The position numbers and the translations under genes are program-made. Shown piece after piece: positions 1 through 7,242 of a stretch of 27,085 nt of DNA (its first letter is position 1; every line of letters starts with the position of its first letter). The notes beneath the pieces are model-generated. The model made no database searches, was not told the origin of the DNA, and saw nothing but the letters and a program-made list of their open reading frames with translations. The DNA lies in NCBI GenBank assembly GCA_012797215.1, contig JAAZPN010000043.1:1-27085 (forward strand), written 5' to 3'. The DNA comes from Chloroflexota bacterium (GTDB taxonomy: Bacteria; Chloroflexota; Anaerolineae; Anaerolineales; Anaerolineaceae).

Positions 1-1537
1 CAAGCGTCGAGACCACGGGGTTTGGCGCGCCTTGACCAAGGCCACAAAGGCTGTTGCGCCGAATTTGTTCGCAAAGTTCCTGCAGTTCTTCAATATCGCC
101 ATCCTCACCGCGACCATCACAAATCTTCTCCAATACTTCAAGGAGGCGGTGTGTGCCAACGCGGCAAGGAACGCATTTGCCACAAGATTCTTCCTGGATG
201 AACTCCAGGAAGAAACGGGCGATGTCAACCATACACGTTCCTTCATCCATCACAATCATGCCACCTGAGCCCATGATGGAACCTACTTGGCCGAGGGTCT
301 CGTAATCGACCGGCAAATCCATCATGTGTTCTGGTATACATCCGCCCATGGGGCCGCCAGTTTGCACAGCTTTGAGTTTCTTGTCGTTTTTAATGCCGCC
401 GCCAACGTCGAAAATGATCTCCCGCAGCGTTATCCCAAATGGCACTTCAATCAAACCAGTATTCTTGACATCACCAGCCAGGGCAAAAGTTTTGGTGCCC
501 TTGCTCTTTTCCGTGCCCATGCTGGCGTACCATTCCGCACCTTTAAGAATTATTTGGGGAACGTTAGCATAAGTTTCGACGTTGTTGATATTGGTGGGTT
601 TGCCCCACAGACCCTTTTGCGCGGGGAATGGCGGACGCGTGCGGGGTTCCCCTCTGCTGCCTTCGATGGACGCCATCAAGGCGGTTTCCTCGCCGCAAAC
701 AAAAGCGCCGGCGCCCATGCGCATTTCAAGATCGAAGCTGAAGTCTGTGCCCAGAATGTTTTTACCGAGCAGACCAAGGCTGCGCGCTTGTTTCATCGCC
801 AGGTTCATTGTGCTCACGGCGATGGGGTACTCAGCGCGGCAGTAAATGTAGCCCTGCCTCGCTCCAATCGCGTACGCGGCAATAATCATCCCCTCAATGA
901 CCGAGTGCGGGTCGCCTTCGAGCACGCGGCGATTCATGAAAGCACCAGGATCACCCTCATCTGCGTTGCAGACGATATACTTGATGTCGCCGGCAGCTTG
1001 TCGGGCAAAGCGCCACTTGAGGCCGGTGGGGAAGCCCGCGCCGCCTCGTCCGCGCAGCTTGGCATCCAGAACTTCCTGGATGACGTCTTCCGGGCTCATC
1101 TCTGTTAATACTTTGCCGAGTGCCTGATAACCGTCGTTGGCGATGTAGTCTTCGATATTGCGGGGATCAATCTCACCGACATTGCGCAGAACAATGCGAA
1201 TTTCTTTGGATTTTGGCGCGCTGAGCTCTTCATCAATCGCGTCTTGCATTTTCGCGGCGTACTGCTTGAGGATGCGTCCCTTGATAAAGTGCTCTTCGAC
1301 CAGGCGAGGAATTTCATAGTAGGTCAGGTTAGTGTAATGCGTAGCTTCGGGGTAGACAATGATGTCTGGACCGAATTTTTGTGGATCGCCCAGACGTGGG
1401 GTTTCCAGGATGCGCACTTCGTCGATGAGACCTTGTTTGATCAACTCGTCATTAAGCGCGTCAATTAATTCATAAGCGCCTTTTTCCACGCAGACTGGGT
1501 CGACAGAAACAAGCACAGTAGATCTATAGAACGCCAT
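1..1537 (-). CDS. NuoF/HydB-like NADH- and FMN-binding subunit, C-terminus cut by window edge
   Basis: Flavoprotein subunit that takes electrons from NADH through FMN to Fe-S clusters in NADH-linked hydrogenases or formate dehydrogenases. About 512 codons are present; the frame is still open at base 1. Start ATG at 1537 has AAGGA 5 nt upstream. An N-terminal thioredoxin-like domain (about 1-95) is followed by the NuoF core, seen in RGRGGAGFPTG, NADEGDPGAF and FVCGEETALM, and by SCGKCVPCRVGT with a later SLCGLG for the [4Fe-4S] cluster. HydB-type proteins add a two-cluster ferredoxin tail, which would lie off the window. The N-terminal domain keeps a single Cys (residue 16); the other [2Fe-2S] ligand positions are not Cys (for example ETPRLGDPQKFG). 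It lies 51 nt after the cysteine-less ferredoxin relative. Association with [FeFe]-hydrogenase is inferred from neighbours. Confidence 0.93.
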   Translation of the reverse strand, partial: MAFYRSTVLVSVDPVCVEKGAYELIDALNDELIKQGLIDEVRILETPRLGDPQKFGPDIIVYPEATHYTNLTYYEIPRLVEEHFIKGRILKQYAAKMQDAIDEELSAPKSKEIRIVLRNVGEIDPRNIEDYIANDGYQALGKVLTEMSPEDVIQEVLDAKLRGRGGAGFPTGLKWRFARQAAGDIKYIVCNADEGDPGAFMNRRVLEGDPHSVIEGMIIAAYAIGARQGYIYCRAEYPIAVSTMNLAMKQARSLGLLGKNILGTDFSFDLEMRMGAGAFVCGEETALMASIEGSRGEPRTRPPFPAQKGLWGKPTNINNVETYANVPQIILKGAEWYASMGTEKSKGTKTFALAGDVKNTGLIEVPFGITLREIIFDVGGGIKNDKKLKAVQTGGPMGGCIPEHMMDLPVDYETLGQVGSIMGSGGMIVMDEGTCMVDIARFFLEFIQEESCGKCVPCRVGTHRLLEVLEKICDGRGEDGDIEELQELCEQIRRNSLCGLGQGAPNPVVSTL

Positions 1538-1588
1538 AGTAATCCTTCCGGTGAATAATTTCCAAGCTGTCGTTAAACGCTTAAGGGA

Positions 1589-1957
1589 TTAGCCCTTGAC
1601 CTGATAATCCGGGACCAACTTGCCCTTTACAACATGTTCTTCCATGATGGTCTTGGCGACCTCCGGTGAAACATGCCCATAGGTTACCTTTTCCTGACCA
1701 GGCAGGATTACCTGAACAATCGGTTCAAAAGAATCAATCCCGATGTTGCCAGTCTGACGAATGATGATATTCTCCAGATGGTGGCTGTCAACAAATTCCA
1801 GGATTTCTTTGAGGGTTTCGCGAGCGCCCGCAGCGATTCCTACGGTGCCCATACCAACAACAATTTCAGTTTTTCCGGTTGTGGTCTTCAATTCCTGTTT
1901 GCGCAGTGCTTCCTCGCGCATTTTTTTCAGGTCTTCGAGCGATTTGATGGTTGGCAT
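1589..1957 (-). CDS. Thioredoxin-fold [2Fe-2S] ferredoxin relative lacking all cysteines
   Basis: A 122-aa protein of the small thioredoxin-like ferredoxin family encoded beside HydB/HydC genes. The family pattern is plain: a charged N-terminus (KSLEDLKKMREEA), GMGTVGIAAGARE, RQTGNIGIDSFEPIVQV, and PGQEKVTYGHV near the end. In relatives as I know them, Cys sits in GTCGIAAG and in TGCIGxC. Here those positions are Val39, Asn71 and Asp75, and the protein has no Cys at all, so it cannot bind a [2Fe-2S] cluster in the usual way. The reading frame is intact with a GGAG site before ATG 1957, so it looks maintained rather than decayed. It lies between the HATPase and NuoF-like genes in one operon. 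A structural or regulatory role in the diaphorase is a guess. Confidence 0.88.
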   Translation of the reverse strand: MPTIKSLEDLKKMREEALRKQELKTTTGKTEIVVGMGTVGIAAGARETLKEILEFVDSHHLENIIIRQTGNIGIDSFEPIVQVILPGQEKVTYGHVSPEVAKTIMEEHVVKGKLVPDYQVKG

Positions 1958-1968
1958 AGAGTCTCTCC

Positions 1969-2514
1969 TTAATTCAACGCTAAAGTTTCAATTCCTTCAG
2001 TAAATACCTCGCGAATATACCTGATGACCTCTGGTTCAGCGAGGCAGTCTTCGCCGAGTTCCTGCTTAATTTCCGTGTCATCGAAGTAAAACGCACTGCT
2101 GTCATGCTTTACCTCGAAAATCCAGTGGACAGCAGGGGTACCGATAATCAAGGCCAGAAAAGTGCTTGGCAGGTCTCCTAACGGCATCCGATCGATGTGA
2201 CCGAGTTGAAAGTGAACCTGCACATTGGTGCCCTTGCCAAGCTCTGACGTGAGGTTGAACCAACCGTTACATGCTTCCGCGGCAGCTTTCAGCAAGGGTA
2301 TACCCAAACCTACATTCCGTTCAGTCCGGCTGGTGGTAAACGGGTCTGTCACCGTTTGAACCATTTCCGGAGTCATTCCTTTTCCGTCATCGGAAATCGA
2401 TAAATCTAAGGCGTCATCCCTGCGATTTCCGATAATACTGATAGAAATATTCCTGGCTCCCGCCGATATGCTGTTGGCAGCGATATCAAGGATGTGCAGG
2501 GCAATTTCTCTCAA
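1969..2514 (-). CDS. Small HATPase-domain protein (anti-sigma/histidine-kinase-like ATPase)
   Basis: 181-aa protein whose N-terminal two thirds is a GHKL ATPase fold: N-box HILDIAANSI, G1 box SDDGKGM, F-box-like DPFTTSR and G2 region VGLGIPLLKAA. It has no dimerization/phosphoacceptor domain, no sensor domain and no membrane segment, so it is not a complete histidine kinase. The remainder, from about residue 115, has no motif I recognise. The start is TTG at 2514, overlapping the TGA stop of the upstream NuoE-like gene (TTGA), with GAGG about 7 nt upstream. Such ATPase genes recur between the NuoE-like and ferredoxin-like genes of NADH-linked [FeFe]-hydrogenase operons. A regulatory role is inferred. 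Confidence 0.85.
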   Translation of the reverse strand: MREIALHILDIAANSISAGARNISISIIGNRRDDALDLSISDDGKGMTPEMVQTVTDPFTTSRTERNVGLGIPLLKAAAEACNGWFNLTSELGKGTNVQVHFQLGHIDRMPLGDLPSTFLALIIGTPAVHWIFEVKHDSSAFYFDDTEIKQELGEDCLAEPEVIRYIREVFTEGIETLALN

Positions 2515-3029
2515 TTGGCAGCCTCTTGGTTTTGAATGTCCTGGATGACTTTAGGAAAGCGATTTGGCTGCATTCTTCCACGAATGTTGTCATCCACAAC
2601 CACGACTGGCGCCTGACTGCATGCGCCGACGCAGCGGCAAACTTCCAGTGTGACCATGCCATCGGGCGTTGTATTTCCGGGTTCAATGCCAAGCAGCTGC
2701 TTGGCTTTTTCGATAATCTGGTCAATTCCACCGACATAACAGGCGGTTCCAAGGCAGAATTTAATCGTGTGTTTTCCACGCGGAGTAGTCGTGAAAAATG
2801 AATAGAAAGAAACAACGCCGTGTACTTTGGAGATTGGTACTCCTAATCTTGACGCAATGTATGCCTGTACCGGTTTGGAAATGAAGCCGATTTTCTCCTG
2901 TACCTGGTTCAAAATAACCATGGTAGCGCCATTGAGATGGATATTCTCATCAATAATGGCATCGATAACCGCTTTTTGTTCTGGGTTCTCCAGAGGATTG
3001 GCAATGACATTGTTCTCGGAAAGGGTCAT
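2511..3029 (-). CDS. NuoE/HydC-like thioredoxin-fold [2Fe-2S] subunit
   Basis: 172-aa NuoE-family electron-transfer subunit, partner of the NuoF/HydB flavoprotein. A helical N-terminal region (about 1-85, with LGVPISKVHGVVSFYSFF) precedes the ferredoxin domain. The four [2Fe-2S] ligands are present: Cys92 and Cys97 in FCLGTACYVGG, and Cys133 and Cys137 in CRCVGACSQAP. The length is typical. ATG at 3029 follows AGGAG. It is the first gene behind the promoter at 3078-3106 and is translationally coupled to the HATPase gene. It is the only one of the three thioredoxin-fold domains in this operon that keeps its cluster ligands. Confidence 0.94.
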   Translation of the reverse strand: MTLSENNVIANPLENPEQKAVIDAIIDENIHLNGATMVILNQVQEKIGFISKPVQAYIASRLGVPISKVHGVVSFYSFFTTTPRGKHTIKFCLGTACYVGGIDQIIEKAKQLLGIEPGNTTPDGMVTLEVCRCVGACSQAPVVVVDDNIRGRMQPNRFPKVIQDIQNQEAAN

Positions 3030-3077
3030 GAGTGCTCCTAAAGGCGGAATGTAGATTTTGTGAAAAAAGATGCAATT

Positions 3078-3106
3078 AGTGTAACGCCAACTGCTTAATT
3101 GGTCAA
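3078..3106 (-). promoter_or_regulatory. Sigma70-like promoter for the NuoE/HydC-like operon
   Basis: On the minus strand TTGACC (3106-3101) is separated by exactly 17 nt from TACACT (3083-3078). The 5' leader to the ATG at 3029 would be about 40 nt. It lies in the only sizeable gap (120 nt) of the left-arm gene series, so the redox genes can be transcribed apart from the DRTGG/CBS/PHP genes. Confidence 0.6.
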
Positions 3107-3149
3107 TGATTTCTGGCGGCTTTTCTAAGAAAAGGTCGCAGGGGCGAGC

Positions 3150-3866
3150 TTAAGCGTTGTTAAGAATTCCTTCAGTGATTGCTTTTAGCGAGGCGTTTGT
3201 TGCGCTGAATCGGTTTGCGCCTAAGAAACCATCAAGGTAATGAACATCGCCGCTTTGGAGAATATGGTAGCGGGCTAATTCAGGGTAGCGTTTTAGTATT
3301 GCTTCTTTGGTGGTGCGGCGGTTAATCTCTACAATCTGCACATCCAAATCCGGAGGAACCGTGCCCAGATGTGATAGCAATCCATTTGCTTCGCGGTTTA
3401 TGTGCGCCGGAAAAAACAGTCCACCCAGGTCTTTTACTATCTTGCAGGCTTTCTGGATTGAGATCTGAACCGGAAATAAAAGCTGCCGTTTTTCCAATCG
3501 AATTTTATTGCCTTTTTCGTCTACAACCCATTGTGGACCAAAAAACTCCTCATTATTTGGATAAAACGGAAGGTTAGCATCCACGATTTTTTGAAGCGCT
3601 TTCAGCTGTTCCAGAGAATCGAATAAGCAAATCGAGTGAACTTCTTCCTGGGTCTCCAACTCCATCCCGGGCAGCACCAATAAGCCTTCTCTGCGCCCAA
3701 TTTTCCTCACGGGGGCGACGTTATAGCCAACATTGTGGTCTGTTATGGCGATGAGGTTTATTTCGTTGAAAAGCGCGGATTGCACAATGGCTTCAGGCAA
3801 CATATCCGTTCCAGCGCAAGGCGATAAGACAGTATGGACATGCAGCTCTGCGCGAAATTCAATCAC
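3150..3866 (-). CDS. PHP-domain metal-dependent phosphoesterase
   Basis: 238-aa PHP-superfamily protein. Metal-ligand motifs are visible: ELHVHT near the N-terminus, AITDHN, PGMELET, FFPAHINRE and SGDVHYLD near the C-terminus. I chose GTG at 3866 because GAGG lies 8-11 nt upstream; the longer open frame to 4007 would run through the preceding DRTGG gene and adds sequence without family character. It starts 10 nt after that gene's stop. PHP proteins hydrolyse phosphoesters of many kinds, and the substrate cannot be read from sequence. Its place between DRTGG/CBS genes and hydrogenase-like diaphorase genes is a recurrent arrangement in anaerobes, so a role in regulating that enzyme is plausible but unproven. 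Confidence 0.85.
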   Translation of the reverse strand: MIEFRAELHVHTVLSPCAGTDMLPEAIVQSALFNEINLIAITDHNVGYNVAPVRKIGRREGLLVLPGMELETQEEVHSICLFDSLEQLKALQKIVDANLPFYPNNEEFFGPQWVVDEKGNKIRLEKRQLLFPVQISIQKACKIVKDLGGLFFPAHINREANGLLSHLGTVPPDLDVQIVEINRRTTKEAILKRYPELARYHILQSGDVHYLDGFLGANRFSATNASLKAITEGILNNA

Positions 3867-3876
3867 AAAGGATTCC

Positions 3877-4227
3877 TCACGTTTCCTCTGCCCGGATACC
3901 CAGCTCCCACAGTTTGCCGACGACCTCGAAGGTCGGTTTTGGTGTGGAATAAATGATGATTCCTTTTTCCACTGCCCTGGCAAGCGTAAGCTCGTCTGGT
4001 TGGGCATTCTCAGTGATAATGATAGCGGGGATATCCAAGAGGGAGGCGACCGCGACTATGTTGTTATGCGCCATCAGGGTTACCCATACGCTGCCGCTCA
4101 ACGCGCCGGTCATGACGCAGCTGAGCATGTCAGAGGTATATCCGGTCCGAATTACGATGGAATCCGGGTCCACGGGTGCGGCAAGAGGTTTAAGCTGTAA
4201 TTGGTCCTGAATTTCTTTTAGGTTCAT
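3877..4227 (-). CDS. DRTGG-domain protein (second copy)
   Basis: 116-aa stand-alone protein of the DRTGG/HPr-kinase-N-terminal-like family. It has a TGYTSDMLSCVMTGA region near residues 29-43, an alternating hydrophobic core (SVWVTLMAHNNIVAVASLLD), and IPAIIITENAQPDEL followed by KGIIIYSTPKPTFEVVGKL. There is no kinase P-loop, so it is not an HPr kinase by itself. ATG at 4227 lies 13 nt after the CBS-ATPase stop. A related protein is encoded two genes upstream (5210-5584). The domain is thought to bind a ligand. The context beside CBS and HATPase domains suggests sensing of energy or nucleotide state, which is inference. Confidence 0.8.
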   Translation of the reverse strand: MNLKEIQDQLQLKPLAAPVDPDSIVIRTGYTSDMLSCVMTGALSGSVWVTLMAHNNIVAVASLLDIPAIIITENAQPDELTLARAVEKGIIIYSTPKPTFEVVGKLWELGIRAEET

Positions 4228-4240
4228 AGGCTTGCCTGGG

Positions 4241-5200
4241 TTATGAAGTTTGCTTGGATTTATCGATATGCATGACCATGTAAAGGTTGGTGCCGCGGTC
4301 CAGAGAGGAGGAGAGGTTCATTTCATCCACGCAACTTTTAATGTTCACCAGCCCCATTCCAGCCCCAAAACCCTGGGCGCGAATTTCTTGTGGGGCAGTG
4401 GAGTATCCCGGCTGCATTGCCAAAGAAATGTCGGGAATGCCCGGACCGTCGTCATACGCTTCCATGGTAATGCGGTCAGATTCAATTTCAACGCGCAAAA
4501 CCCCGCCGTGATTGGTATGGATGATGAGGTTCATTTCAGCTTCGTAGACCGCGATACCGCAGCGGCGGGCAACCTGTGGGCTGGCGCCGAGCCTGAGCAA
4601 TGCTTTCTTGATGTTATTCGAAGCTGCGCCTCCGCGTGAGAAATCGTTTTTCTTGACGCTATAACGCAAGGTCAACGTGCTGCGGTCCGACACGATATCC
4701 TCAAACAGATGGGACGCGCGATAGCGGATCAATTCCTCCGCTTCGAAGTCGTTCTGCAAAGCCTGAAGCAGGCCGTTCGTGATATCGCCCTTGGTAAGAA
4801 TACCTACCAGCTTATTTTCGCTGTCCAGTACTGGCAGCCGGCCTATATGCGATTTTACAAATAACTTAAGGGCTTCAATAACCTGGTCTTCTTTTTTGGC
4901 GGTGATGACGTTGCTGGTCATGTAATCCGCCACAGTCAGGTCAATGCGTCCATCGCGCAGAGATCGGATGAGGTCTTCGATGGAAAGAATCCCACGCAGG
5001 TTTCCATCAACAGCGACCGGGGCTCCGGAAATCCGGTATTTCTTGAATTCATCCAGCGCTTCCCGCATGGTCTGCTCAGGACGCAAGGAGAAGACTTTAT
5101 TGGTCATGACCTCACCGACGGTGAGCTCATACGCGAGCTCCTCCACGCGGGTTATTTTCGCGGCTTCGTCGTCAGTGATGAGGGGTTTGTCGGAAAACAT
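4241..5200 (-). CDS. CBS-domain pair fused to an HATPase (anti-sigma-type) domain
   Basis: 319-aa protein with two modules. Residues about 20-150 form a CBS pair: the first repeat starts LTVGEVMTNKVFSL and runs to LRGILSIEDLIRSL; the second starts VADYMTSNVITA and ends KLVGILTKGDI. CBS pairs commonly bind adenine nucleotides. Residues about 195-315 are a serine-kinase-like HATPase: AVYEAEMNLIIHT (N-box), AYDDGPGIPD (G1) and GFGAGMGLVNIKSC (G2). It has no phosphoacceptor His. The stop lies 13 nt before the second DRTGG gene; ATG at 5200 has only a weak ribosome site. The combination suggests a nucleotide-gated regulator of a sigma factor or of the neighbouring redox enzyme. Targets are not visible. 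Confidence 0.87.
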   Translation of the reverse strand: MFSDKPLITDDEAAKITRVEELAYELTVGEVMTNKVFSLRPEQTMREALDEFKKYRISGAPVAVDGNLRGILSIEDLIRSLRDGRIDLTVADYMTSNVITAKKEDQVIEALKLFVKSHIGRLPVLDSENKLVGILTKGDITNGLLQALQNDFEAEELIRYRASHLFEDIVSDRSTLTLRYSVKKNDFSRGGAASNNIKKALLRLGASPQVARRCGIAVYEAEMNLIIHTNHGGVLRVEIESDRITMEAYDDGPGIPDISLAMQPGYSTAPQEIRAQGFGAGMGLVNIKSCVDEMNLSSSLDRGTNLYMVMHIDKSKQTS

Positions 5201-5209
5201 GGCTTAAGC

Positions 5210-5584
5210 TCAATCGCGGTCGAAGGCGTGCAGCATCCGTTTTTCAAAGCTGGGCAGCCCGTGCTGCATTAACCTTCCGCTTATTTCGTACAGGCCAAGG
5301 TCAGAACAAATAATTGGAAACCTTTCCTCCATTGCCAAGGTGATAGTCTCCTGGGCGGGTTGTTTCCCCCGCGCGAAGATAACAAGGCGAACATCAGCAA
5401 TCAGGGCGGTGCGGATGACCTGCGGGTTACTTAACCCAGTGATAAGAACTGAATCCGGTTGAATGCTGGCCAGAACATCACTCATCAGGTCTCCCGCGTA
5501 TCCTCCGAGTATTTCCGTTTCCAGGTTCACGTGAGGTGTCAGCAGTTTCCCTTGGGAGATTTCCAATATTTGGCTTATTTTCAT
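5210..5584 (-). CDS. DRTGG-domain protein (first copy)
   Basis: 124-aa relative of the protein at 3877-4227 and probable first gene of the left-arm regulatory series. Family-like stretches: MKISQILEISQGKLLTP at the N-terminus, GGYAGDLMSDVLA at about residues 27-39 (the DRTGG-like turn), DSVLITGLSNPQVIRTALI, and RFPIICSDLGLYEISGRL near the end. ATG at 5584 has AAGGA 5 nt upstream. It diverges from hisS across a 90-nt gap. The two DRTGG copies are well diverged, so they probably have distinct ligands or form a heteromer. That is speculation. Confidence 0.8.
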   Translation of the reverse strand: MKISQILEISQGKLLTPHVNLETEILGGYAGDLMSDVLASIQPDSVLITGLSNPQVIRTALIADVRLVIFARGKQPAQETITLAMEERFPIICSDLGLYEISGRLMQHGLPSFEKRMLHAFDRD

Positions 5585-5618
5585 CGTTATCCTTGCGAAT
5601 GTCCCGTTGAATATCTAA

Positions 5619-5646
5619 TTTTACCCGATTTTCCACATGATATACT
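5619..5646 (+). promoter_or_regulatory. Possible hisS promoter
   Basis: A good -10 hexamer, TATACT (5641-5646), lies about 30 nt upstream of the hisS ATG. The -35 region is poor: TTTTAC at 5619-5624 gives 16-nt spacing. A convincing promoter for the divergent DRTGG gene was not found in the same gap. Confidence 0.35.
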
Positions 5647-5674
5647 TTAATAATATTGATTAAAGGAACAAGTC

Positions 5675-6958
5675 ATGGAAAAAATTGTAAGAAGCGTTAA
5701 AGGTACCCGAGATTTTTATCCAGAGGAAATGGCTGAGCGGCGCTGGTTAATTTCCAAAATCCAGCAAGTTTCAGCTTCTTTTGGTTATCAGGAGTATGAC
5801 GGTCCTTGCCTTGAAACGATAGACTTGTATGCCGCAAAATCCGGCGAGGAATTGGTGAAGGAACAGGCGTTTGTGTTTCCCGACCGGAGTGGGGAAAATA
5901 TCGCGCTGCGGCCAGAACTGACTCCGACCCTGGCGCGCATGATCGCATCGAAACAAAATGAGTTGAATTTTCCCTGCCGTTGGTGGTCATTTGGACCGTT
6001 TTGGCGCTATGAGCGGCCGCAAAAAGGTCGGACGCGGGAATTTTTCCAATGGAATATTGACCTCATTGGCTCGGATCAAATTGCCGCCGACGCGGAACTC
6101 ATCGCTGTAGCCGCGGAATTCCTGCGAAGCGTCGGCGTGAAGCCGGACCAGGTAAAAATCTTGATTAACGACCGCCGTTCGATGGACGCGGAACTCTCTC
6201 GGATTGGCATCAATAGCGAACTAAAACCGGCCGTACTGCGCATGATTGACCGAATTGATAAACAAGCGCCGGAAATGTGGGATAAGAACACGCTCGAACT
6301 GGGAATCAGCCCGGAGCAACTGACAGCGCTAAAGTCGCTGTTGGGCAATACTGAGCTTTGGCAGCAGTCGCGGGAACTAACAACGCTTTTCGCTGATTTG
6401 GAGGCGCTGGGAGTGCGGGAATATACCGCCTTTGAGCCAAAAATCATTCGGGGACTGGACTATTACACTGGCACGGTATTTGAAGCGCGTGATACCGCTG
6501 GTAACTTTCGAGCAGTTCTGGGCGGCGGTCACTACGCGAATCTTGTGGGCGACGTGGGCGGCAGGCCTCTGCCCGGTGTCGGTTTTGCTATGGGGGATGT
6601 CGTCATTCTGCTGCTGTTGGAATCTTTAGGGCTTACTCCCGCAATAAGCTCGGCCGCGGATGCAGTTTTTGTGTCCGTATTTGACGAAAGCAGTCTGCAA
6701 GTCTCGAACCGCGTTGCCGCGCGCTTGAGACGCGCGGGCTTTAAGGTTATATCCAATCCTGGCGCTGATAAACTGACGAAACAACTCAAGTATGCTGACA
6801 GGCTTGGGGCGCGGGCGGCGTTGGTAATCGGACCAGATGAGATCGCGCGGGGCGAAGTGGTTCTGAAGGACCTTGCTGACCGAACCCAATTGGTTGTGCC
6901 CGAATCAGAATTGGAAAAGCAGCTCGCGCTTATCCTTGCACAGCGACCAGCGCTGTGA
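5675..6958 (+). CDS. hisS: Histidyl-tRNA synthetase
   Basis: 427-aa class II synthetase that charges tRNA-His. Visible family motifs are KGTRDFYPEEM near the N-terminus, RPELTPTLARM (motif 2 region), the histidine-specific signature RGLDYYTGTVFE at about residue 259, and a C-terminal anticodon-binding domain beginning near DAVFVSVFDESS. Length is normal. ATG at 5675 follows AAAGGA. The tRNA-His gene begins 18 nt after its stop and is followed by a terminator, so enzyme and substrate are probably on one transcript. Confidence 0.97.
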   Translation: MEKIVRSVKGTRDFYPEEMAERRWLISKIQQVSASFGYQEYDGPCLETIDLYAAKSGEELVKEQAFVFPDRSGENIALRPELTPTLARMIASKQNELNFPCRWWSFGPFWRYERPQKGRTREFFQWNIDLIGSDQIAADAELIAVAAEFLRSVGVKPDQVKILINDRRSMDAELSRIGINSELKPAVLRMIDRIDKQAPEMWDKNTLELGISPEQLTALKSLLGNTELWQQSRELTTLFADLEALGVREYTAFEPKIIRGLDYYTGTVFEARDTAGNFRAVLGGGHYANLVGDVGGRPLPGVGFAMGDVVILLLLESLGLTPAISSAADAVFVSVFDESSLQVSNRVAARLRRAGFKVISNPGADKLTKQLKYADRLGARAALVIGPDEIARGEVVLKDLADRTQLVVPESELEKQLALILAQRPAL

Positions 6959-6976
6959 TAGAATAGCCGCCTATAT

Positions 6977-7049
6977 GGTGCCTGTAGCTCAACGGCAGAG
7001 CGCCTCACTGTGGATGAGGAGGTTGAGGGTTCGAAACCGTCCAGGCACC
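6977..7049 (+). tRNA. tRNA-His (anticodon GUG)
   Basis: Cloverleaf read by hand. G-1 is at 6977. The acceptor stem GTGCCTG (6978-6984) pairs with CAGGCAC (7042-7048). The D arm is GCTC/GAGC. The anticodon stem CCTCA/TGAGG encloses loop CTGTGGA with anticodon GTG. The T arm GAGGG-TTCGAAA-CCGTC has one G-G mismatch. Discriminator C is at 7049. The extra G-1 opposite C73 is the identity element of tRNA-His and agrees with the anticodon. The CCA end is not encoded (CAA follows). Confidence 0.95.
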
Positions 7050-7050
7050 C

Positions 7051-7074
7051 AAACACCCTGAAAAGGGTGTTTTT
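7051..7074 (+). terminator. Rho-independent terminator after hisS-tRNA-His
   Basis: AAACACCC (7051-7058), a 6-nt loop, GGGTGTTT (7065-7072), then further T. It directly follows the tRNA and ends the hisS-tRNA unit. Confidence 0.85.
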
Positions 7075-7206
7075 GATTCCTTGGATTTTGGATAAAAAAC
7101 GGAAAACGGGTTCAGGGGTCGTGGGTGTCAGTATTGGCATTGATGACCTAAACGATAGATAAATGGAAGATAACATTGGGTTGAGCCTAACGGCTTCGCC
7201 ATAATG

Positions 7207-7235
7207 TTGACCATACGTTAGTTTTGTGGGATAAT
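7207..7235 (+). promoter_or_regulatory. Sigma70-like promoter of the ileS T-box transcript
   Basis: TTGACC (7207-7212), a 17-nt spacer, then GATAAT (7230-7235). Transcription would start near 7242, just before the T-box leader. Inverted repeats AACATT/AATGTT (7172-7177/7203-7208) and CTAACG/CGTTAG (7187-7192/7216-7221) surround the -35. Between the terminator at 7074 and this promoter I see no gene. Confidence 0.65.
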
Positions 7236-7242
7236 TTTCTTT

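Noticed and set aside
287..1108. 273-codon open frame on the plus strand
   Set aside because: Antisense to the clear NuoF/HydB-like gene; no recognisable domain.
3120..3134. Palindrome CTTTTCTAAGAAAAG after the PHP gene as a terminator
   Set aside because: The stem is short and AT-rich with no following U-run on either strand; I do not call it a terminator.
3867..4007. N-terminal extension of the PHP protein
   Set aside because: It overlaps the DRTGG gene in another frame; GTG 3866 with GAGG upstream fits the PHP fold start.
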